The notes beneath the pieces were generated by a model. It saw nothing but the letters and a program-made list of their open reading frames with translations. It did not search any database and was not told the origin of the DNA. The position numbers and the translations under genes are program-made. DNA of 8,816 nt from assembly GCA_017964055.1 (NCBI GenBank), contig JAGCSS010000252.1:1-8816 (forward strand), written 5' to 3'. This DNA comes from Lachnospiraceae bacterium. Lineage in GTDB: Bacteria; Bacillota; Clostridia; Lachnospirales; Lachnospiraceae. Positions 5,682-8,816 of this stretch are shown here, one piece after another (within the stretch, counting starts at the first letter, position 1; each line of letters begins with the position of its first letter).

Positions 5682-6565
5682 AAAATGCAGAGCAAAAGAT
5701 CGACGCGCCCTGGATCGATGAAGTCGCGGACGGTGATTTTATTTCAAAGAATCCGACATATGAATGCGGAAAGTATTTTGACCTGTTTAAAAAGGCGTTT
5801 TATGATGACGCGTCGGGGATGAGACTGAAGTACTATTTCTTTGATCCGACCAAACACGGAGCTGCAAAGAAGGATTATCCCCTGCTGGTGTTCCTGCACG
5901 GAACGGGCAATTCGCTGGTAGGCGATGTGTGCATCAATTATACCGGCGCGGAGTTTTACGCGACACCGAAGTATCAGGACGTTTTCGGCGGCGCGTATGT
6001 GCTGGTTCCCGTCGCGAATGAGTATAAGGATGAAGACGGCAGGACTTGCGGATACTGGACGGAGGAGTATTGCGGGCCGGTGCATGAGCTGATCATGGAT
6101 TTTGTGAAGGAACACGGCGCGTGCTCGGGCAAGAGGTTCCTGTTCGGGAACTCATCGGGAGCAACCTTTGCGATGAGACTCATGGACAATTTCATTGACG
6201 ATTTTGATGCCGTGATTCCGGTCGGAAGCTCCGCATTGCCGCCTGATGAAGTACTCGATGAGTATGACAGGAAGGGAAAGATCCTGTTCTTTGCGATGGG
6301 CAAAAAGGATGAGTTCCACAGCTTTGCAGATGAAGTTGGACCGAGGCTGGAACGGCTGAAGCGCATGAAGAATTGCTTTATCTTTACGCCTGACTGGGTC
6401 AGGAACGGTGACAAGGGCATTGCTTCGATCAATTTCGGATTTGAGATGGGGCAGCACTGTCTGATGAATGCCGTCCACGCCAATCTGATGTTTGATGACG
6501 GCACGCCGCTGGAAGAAAGACTCCCCCAAGGGATGACGGGGTGGATAGCAAGCGTATTGAAATAG
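5678..6565 (+). CDS. Alpha/beta hydrolase, PHB-depolymerase/feruloyl-esterase-like
   Basis: This 295-residue alpha/beta-hydrolase-fold esterase or peptidase has no signal peptide and no membrane segment, so it should be cytoplasmic. The oxyanion strand is YPLLVFLHGTGNS (67-79, HG at 74-75). The nucleophile elbow is FLFGNSSGA (154-162), a G-x-S-x-G motif with Ser159. A likely acid is Asp211 in AMGKKDEF, and the catalytic His is probably H260 in EMGQHC, with H267 as an alternative. The layout resembles the single-domain esterase D/PHB-depolymerase (CE1-like) group. It shares the ATGA overlap with the NDT-like gene; GGAGG (5664-5670 area, inside the upstream gene's last codons) serves as ribosome binding site. 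A terminator starts four bases after its stop. The family call is good; the substrate is unknown. Its coupling to a nucleoside-type enzyme suggests removal of an acyl or ester group in the same pathway, but that is inference. Confidence 0.82.
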   Translation: MKNAEQKIDAPWIDEVADGDFISKNPTYECGKYFDLFKKAFYDDASGMRLKYYFFDPTKHGAAKKDYPLLVFLHGTGNSLVGDVCINYTGAEFYATPKYQDVFGGAYVLVPVANEYKDEDGRTCGYWTEEYCGPVHELIMDFVKEHGACSGKRFLFGNSSGATFAMRLMDNFIDDFDAVIPVGSSALPPDEVLDEYDRKGKILFFAMGKKDEFHSFADEVGPRLERLKRMKNCFIFTPDWVRNGDKGIASINFGFEMGQHCLMNAVHANLMFDDGTPLEERLPQGMTGWIASVLK

Positions 6566-6568
6566 TTG

Positions 6569-6602
6569 AAAAGGGGACGGTCAAAATGAACCGTCCCCTT
6601 TT
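6569..6602. terminator. Palindromic bidirectional terminator between convergent genes
   Basis: AAAAGGGGACGGT (6569-6581) pairs perfectly with ACCGTCCCCTTTT (6590-6602) around an eight-base loop: a 13-bp stem with A and T runs at both ends, so it can terminate both strands. It lies between the stops of the hydrolase (6565) and the FN3-DUF6273 gene (6614). The GGGGACGGT core resembles a sequence type that recurs between genes in many bacteria (see findings). Confidence 0.85.
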
Positions 6603-6613
6603 CTGTGCTGCTC

Positions 6614-8110
6614 TTATTTATTGATCACATTGCAGTGCGTTAAGTCGACCTTGATCACATTTACGACGCCGATCTCGTAGACATTGCAGTCGAGTTTTCC
6701 GACGAGGATATTTCCGTTCTGGTCAACGCAGACCGTCTCGCCGGCTTTCTCATTGGCCGCCCAGTAGATGCCGTATAATTTGCGCCCGTTTCTGGTGGCA
6801 TTATGATTGGTGGAAAGATCATAGTTCTTGGACGGAGTGACGATCCTGTTCTTGTCTGCCGCGGTGGAAGTGCTGAAGCCGTAAGCCTTATTTGTAAGCA
6901 TTTCCAGAGTGGGGATGCCGACCTTTGTCTTTACTCCGCAGATATCCATCTCGAGCAGCGTGCGTTCGTCCGGGAGCCTTAATAAATTTCCGTATGTACG
7001 CTCTTCTTTTGTATAATCGTTGGGGCGGTTGAGCATGTAGTAGAGGCAGCTCGTCGCCCATGTAGTGGTCTTTGTTTCCCTCCAGCCGTCGTATCCGCCT
7101 CCGCCGACAATGTAATTGTTCATCAGAAGCGCATAATCATCGGTTTTCTCGAGGACGCGCCACTCAATGGGAACATATCTGAGCGGGCCGATGTCGTCGT
7201 GATCGTCGTATCTGTAATCCTCGCCGTTATAAGTATAGACGCCGTGGTCCGGGGTCGTGGCGAGGATCTTTGATTTAAGCGCTTTGTCGGTGACGAGCTC
7301 GGTCGGCGCGGTTCCGAAGTATGCGTATCCGTCCTTGAAGGTAATGTCGCCGTATTTGACCACGGAATTGCCGTTCTCGTCCACGGCACTGAGCTTGAGC
7401 TTCTCGGAGCGGGCCAGGGGATTCCTGAAGTTCACATCTGCGCTCTTGCTGAATGCGTAAAGCACGGCGTAGCATTCTCCGATCTCGTCGAAACCGACAG
7501 ATGCATCCGCTTCGTCATAGCTAAACGGCGTTCTGCCGGTGGCGCGGGTGCCGTCCGCATTGACAATGTACAGGCGGATCACCGCGTCCTCGAGGCCTTC
7601 ATCGACTTCGTATTCGAGCTTAGCTTTATTCCTGTCGCTTCCTCCGGGCTCCTCCATGTCGTGCTTAAAGATCGTGCGGATGCCCTCAGCGAACCTGATA
7701 CCCACGGGAACTCTCGAGAAAATGTCGGATTTCACGGTGACCTTCTTTGTGGCCGATACGTTCGACCATGCCTTGGACTTGCCGTTTTTATGATAGGCCT
7801 TGATCCTGAAGGTGTATTTGCCGGGGCTAAACGGTGAATAGGTGTATGTGCGCACCTTTTTGCCGCTCTTTTTGATCGTGGCGACGGTGCGGTACTTAGT
7901 GCTTCCGGGCTCTTTCGCGTAAATGCGGTAGCCGTCGGCGTTCGCGGTCTTCGAGATCGTAAATGTAAACGTGCTTTCATCTTTGGAAACCTGCAGCTCG
8001 AATTCCGGGATATCGGGCTTGGTATTCCCGGCTGCCTGCGCGGGCAGATCACCGGATGCTGCAAGAAGTGTGGCGAGTGCCATGAGTAATGCCAGTACTT
8101 TTTTGATCAT
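6614..8110 (-). CDS. Secreted protein with fibronectin type III and DUF6273-like domains
   Basis: This 498-residue protein is exported. Its signal peptide is MIKKVLALLMALATLLAASG with a signal-peptidase-I site near AQA-AG (25-28). A fibronectin-III-like domain follows (about 32-125), with the typical YRIYAKEPGSTKYRTVATIKKSG and SPGKYTFRIKAYHKNGKSKAWS pattern. Then come a middle region I do not recognise (126-290, probably beta-rich) and a C-terminal DUF6273-like domain (about 300-490): PIEWRVLEKTDDYALLMNNYIV, then TTTWATSCLYYMLN, then YWAANEKAGETVCVDQNGNI. No sortase motif, transmembrane anchor or catalytic motif is seen, so it is probably a released or loosely wall-bound surface protein. I start it at 8110: GGAGGG (8123-8118) is seven bases upstream and the signal peptide begins there. 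A longer frame to 8203 starts upstream of the promoter. Function is unknown. Confidence 0.85.
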   Translation of the reverse strand: MIKKVLALLMALATLLAASGDLPAQAAGNTKPDIPEFELQVSKDESTFTFTISKTANADGYRIYAKEPGSTKYRTVATIKKSGKKVRTYTYSPFSPGKYTFRIKAYHKNGKSKAWSNVSATKKVTVKSDIFSRVPVGIRFAEGIRTIFKHDMEEPGGSDRNKAKLEYEVDEGLEDAVIRLYIVNADGTRATGRTPFSYDEADASVGFDEIGECYAVLYAFSKSADVNFRNPLARSEKLKLSAVDENGNSVVKYGDITFKDGYAYFGTAPTELVTDKALKSKILATTPDHGVYTYNGEDYRYDDHDDIGPLRYVPIEWRVLEKTDDYALLMNNYIVGGGGYDGWRETKTTTWATSCLYYMLNRPNDYTKEERTYGNLLRLPDERTLLEMDICGVKTKVGIPTLEMLTNKAYGFSTSTAADKNRIVTPSKNYDLSTNHNATRNGRKLYGIYWAANEKAGETVCVDQNGNILVGKLDCNVYEIGVVNVIKVDLTHCNVINK

Positions 8111-8117
8111 TTGTGTT

Positions 8118-8179
8118 CCCTCCGATCGTGAAGATGGTGTGTCAGGGTGGTACTGTAGATCTTGAAGTACATTATAGCA
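8118..8179 (-). promoter_or_regulatory. Extended -10 promoter and ribosome binding site of the FN3-DUF6273 gene
   Basis: On the minus strand TGC-TATAAT (8179-8171) is a perfect extended -10 element. The -35 region is weak (only the ACA half matches at 17 bases). GGAGGG (8123-8118) is the ribosome binding site. The leader would be about 50 bases. The placement decides the start at 8110 over the upstream ATG at 8203. Confidence 0.6.
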
Positions 8180-8195
8180 CGTTTCGGTGGAAATG

Positions 8196-8249
8196 TGGTA
8201 CAATGCTGACGTAGACCGAAGGGGATATCGGGAAGGTGTATTGAGGAGG
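8196..8249 (+). promoter_or_regulatory. Extended -10 promoter and ribosome binding site of the macrodomain gene
   Basis: TGG-TACAAT (8196-8204) is an extended -10 element with a 5/6 hexamer and no clear -35 box. It faces away from the TATAAT of the FN3-DUF6273 gene about 20 bases to the left. GAGGAGG (8243-8249) lies five bases before the ATG at 8255. Confidence 0.5.
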
Positions 8250-8254
8250 CGGCA

Positions 8255-8816
8255 ATGAGTACATTGGAGATCAGAAAAGCGAGCATCACGGACTTAGGGA
8301 CCGACGCGGTGGTCAACGCGGCGAATGAAGGTCTGTGGGCAGGCGCGGGCGTATGCGGCGCGATATTCTCGGCGGCCGGATATGATCAGCTCGAGGAGGC
8401 GTGCAGGAAGATCGGGCATTGCGATACGGGGTCCGCGGTCATAACGCCGGGCTTTAAGCTCGCAAAGTACATAATACACGCTGTAGGACCGAGGTATTAT
8501 GACGGACGTCATCACGAGGCTGAGCTTTTGTACGGCGCGTATAAGCGATCGCTGGAGCTGGCCAGAGACAATGGGTGCCGCTCGATCGGATTCCCTCTGA
8601 TATCCGCGGGAATATTCGGATATCCGGTGGAAGGCGCCTGGCAGGAAGCTATCAGGGCGTGCACGGATTTTGTGAGGGAAAACCCGGACTGCGGGATATC
8701 GATCATTTTCGCGATCCTCAGCGATGAGATACTAGAGTGCGGAAAAACCCTGATGGACAGGATGACCTCGTCTGAAGATGAGCCTGCCCGTGTTGCGGTC
8801 AAGAGATCCGACTGGA
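8255..8816 (+). CDS. Macrodomain (ADP-ribose-binding) protein, 3' end missing
   Basis: The frame is open from the ATG at 8255 to the window edge (187 codons, no stop), so the gene continues to the right. It encodes a macrodomain of the MacroD/YmdB-like group, which binds ADP-ribose and often removes it from proteins or O-acetyl-ADP-ribose. The motif order is complete: TDAVVNAANEGL (16-27, N21 and N24), GAGVCGAIFSAAG (30-42), GHCDTGSAVITPGFKLAKYIIHAVGP (54-79), and FPLISAGIFGYP (113-124). In the phosphate loop the usual GVDGAIH reads GVCGAIF: Cys34 replaces the Asp that is catalytic in MacroD-type hydrolases, and Phe38 replaces the His. GAGGAGG five bases upstream fixes the start. Residues 165-187 (charged, SSEDEPARVAVKRSDW) go past the usual domain end and may lead to a second domain. 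Whether it hydrolyses or only binds ADP-ribose is open. Confidence 0.9.
   Translation, partial: MSTLEIRKASITDLGTDAVVNAANEGLWAGAGVCGAIFSAAGYDQLEEACRKIGHCDTGSAVITPGFKLAKYIIHAVGPRYYDGRHHEAELLYGAYKRSLELARDNGCRSIGFPLISAGIFGYPVEGAWQEAIRACTDFVRENPDCGISIIFAILSDEILECGKTLMDRMTSSEDEPARVAVKRSDW

Noticed and set aside
5974..6504. A 176-codon minus-strand open frame opposite the second hydrolase
   Set aside because: It is a composition-driven shadow with low-complexity Ser/Pro content; the plus-strand frame carries the catalytic motifs.
193..8816. A defence island built from the MazG-like, NDT-like and macrodomain genes
   Set aside because: These families do occur in defence systems, but here they lie in separate transcription units, with housekeeping and sensory genes between them, and no toxin, ADP-ribosyltransferase, nuclease, TIR or effector gene is visible.

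Overview
The window looks like part of a chromosome from an anaerobic, motile Gram-positive Clostridia bacterium, most like Lachnospiraceae. This is an inference from several things seen together: AGGAGG-type ribosome binding sites, strong hairpin-plus-T-run terminators, a lipobox substrate-binding protein, a dCache chemoreceptor, an FN3/DUF6273 secreted protein and a glucuronoyl-esterase-like enzyme. Base composition is moderate, with no obvious foreign block. No tRNA, rRNA, CRISPR array, insertion sequence or phage gene is visible.

Layout from left to right. At bases 1-28, on the minus strand, are the first nine codons of a probable pyroglutamyl-peptidase I (pcp). Divergent from it is a two-gene unit: a MazG-like/dCTPase-like nucleotide pyrophosphohydrolase (193-513) and an unrecognised 89-residue helical protein (579-848), closed by a 12-bp-stem terminator. 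Next is a two-gene sensory unit: a 659-residue dCache chemoreceptor (1042-3021) and, 19 bases on, a lipid-anchored galactose/glucose-binding-protein-like receptor (3041-4042), closed by a terminator that can work in both directions. No ABC permease or ATPase accompanies the binding protein. A CE15-like alpha/beta hydrolase runs back on the minus strand (4114-5211). Divergent from it, an NDT/DUF4406-like protein (5328-5681) overlaps a second alpha/beta hydrolase (5678-6565) by four bases. These end at a palindromic terminator shared with a convergent secreted FN3-DUF6273 protein (6614-8110, minus). The last gene, a macrodomain protein starting at 8255, runs off the right edge.

How the genes fit together. 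The chemoreceptor and the MglB-like lipoprotein read as one sensory module: a hexose-type binding protein presenting its ligand state to a dCache receptor, as E. coli MglB does with Trg. The CE15-like enzyme fits plant-polysaccharide use but lacks an export signal. MazG-like, NDT-like and macrodomain proteins all handle nucleotides or nucleotide derivatives, but they sit in separate transcription units and no toxin or nuclease partner is present, so I do not call a defence system. The most distinctive points are the receptor/binding-protein pair without a transporter, the macrodomain with Cys in place of the usual catalytic Asp, the cytoplasmic CE15-like enzyme with Cys at the usual acid position, and the translationally coupled NDT-like/hydrolase pair. 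Two minus-strand genes need internal starts (5211 and 8110), because the longest reading frames run into or past their own promoters.
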